From assembly GCA_029255645.1 (NCBI GenBank), contig JANLJE010000024.1, positions 1 to 64,000 on the forward strand: a stretch of DNA of 64,000 nt. Reading direction: 5' to 3'. The position numbers and the translations under genes are program-made. The stretch is from Comamonadaceae bacterium. Its GTDB lineage: Bacteria > Pseudomonadota > Gammaproteobacteria > Burkholderiales > Rhodocyclaceae. Positions 63,195-64,000 of the stretch are shown here, in pieces. Each line of letters begins with the position of its first letter. Positions within the stretch are counted from its first letter, which is position 1. The notes beneath the pieces are model-generated. The model was not told where the DNA came from and ran no database searches. It worked only from the letters and a program-made list of their open reading frames with translations.

Positions 63195-64000
63195 CCTGAA
63201 TCCGTGTCCTCATCCCCAAAAAAAGTTTAACACATTGATGTAAAGCTATATTTTCGCTTTCGACTCCTTCACCCAACTGACCATGCCGCGCTTTGGAGTC
63301 AAACAGACCCGCAAACTCAACCTGACCTCGTACTCTGGATTGGCATTGATTGGGCAATGCTGTCAGGCGGCGCAAGTGGACGCGGTGATTGATCCGCGCC
63401 AGCCGGTGTCGCTAGGCCTGCGCACTTCCGACGTGGTGAAGTCGATGGTGAGGTTGTTGAGTTTGGGCAAAAGTGACTTTGAAGCCATCGAGCCGTTGCG
63501 TGATGACCGTTTCTTCAAAGAAGCCCTGGGTTTGTCGAAGGTGCCGGGTAGTGTCTGGATTCGCCAGCGACTTGATGCCCGGGGTGCCGAGCTGCGTGAG
63601 CTGACCGACGAGCTCAGCCTGCGGCTCATCGAACGCACCGAAGCGCCGATCACGGCACAACGGGTTACGTCTGCTGCGACCACCTTCGTCATGGACCAGC
63701 CCGCAGGGCGCAGGACGCCGCGCAGCGGCGGCCCTGAGCGAAGCGAAGGATTCGGCACCGCCGAACACAACAGTGACACCAAGAAAGAAGCCGTCAGCCG
63801 CACTTATCAAGGCGTCGATGGCTACACCCCGATTGCGGCCTATCTGGGCAATGAAGGCTGGAACATCGGCCTGGAGCTGCGAGCGGGTTCGAAGCACTCG
63901 GCCTTCGAGACCGTCCACTTTCTGGAGCGCGTCTTCCCCCGCATTGAACGTCTCGCCCCGGCGGATAGCGGCGTTCTGCTGCGCCAGGACAGTGGCTTTG
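63195..64000 (+). mobile_element. Second, different IS1380-family element, cut by the window end
   Basis: Left terminus CCTGAATCCGTG; transposase from about 63283 MPRFGVKQTRKLNLTSYSGLALIGQCCQAAQVDAVIDPRQPVSLGLRTSDVVKSMVRLLSLGKSDFEAIEPL...SRTYQGVDGYTPIAAYLG. Confidence 0.8.

Noticed and set aside
63690-63780. Insertion-like segment (PAGRRTPRSGGPERSEGFGTAEHN) inside the second IS1380 transposase as a separate element
   Set aside because: In frame and short; possibly a small repeat inserted in the transposase, but the element is truncated by the window end so it cannot be judged.

Overview
GC-rich proteobacterial chromosome segment, probably a betaproteobacterial diazotroph. Main blocks from left to right: OmpA-type lipoprotein and B12-radical SAM gene; a scrambled type I restriction-modification graveyard carrying an intact Abi_2 gene; feoB; an atypical tRNA-Thr; a GGDEF gene; sbcDC; modABC-modE-mop; a nifB operon (nifB, ferredoxins, nifO-like, flavodiiron protein, FeSII-like ferredoxin, nifQ, draG); a large sensory GGDEF gene; a SIR2-like gene with its own candidate NifA/sigma54 promoter; lemA and TPM genes; draT; nifHDKT with accessory genes (LRV, NafY/NifX-like, unknowns); flagellin; and an IS-flanked glycan-modification island. 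The most interesting locus is about 46.4-63.2 kb. It carries five genes resembling the Campylobacter jejuni O-methyl-phosphoramidate pathway (Cj1415-Cj1420 type: CDP-amidate kinase-like, methyltransferase, L-glutamine kinase-like, gamma-glutamyl-CDP-amidate hydrolase-like, CTP:phosphoglutamine cytidylyltransferase-like). These sit directly downstream of a GT2-GT4-TPR-sulfotransferase-fold fusion and three further sulfotransferase-like proteins. I propose that the sulfotransferase-fold proteins transfer phosphoramidate from 3'-phospho-CDP-amidate, which resembles PAPS. All family calls come from reading protein motifs; no database search was run.
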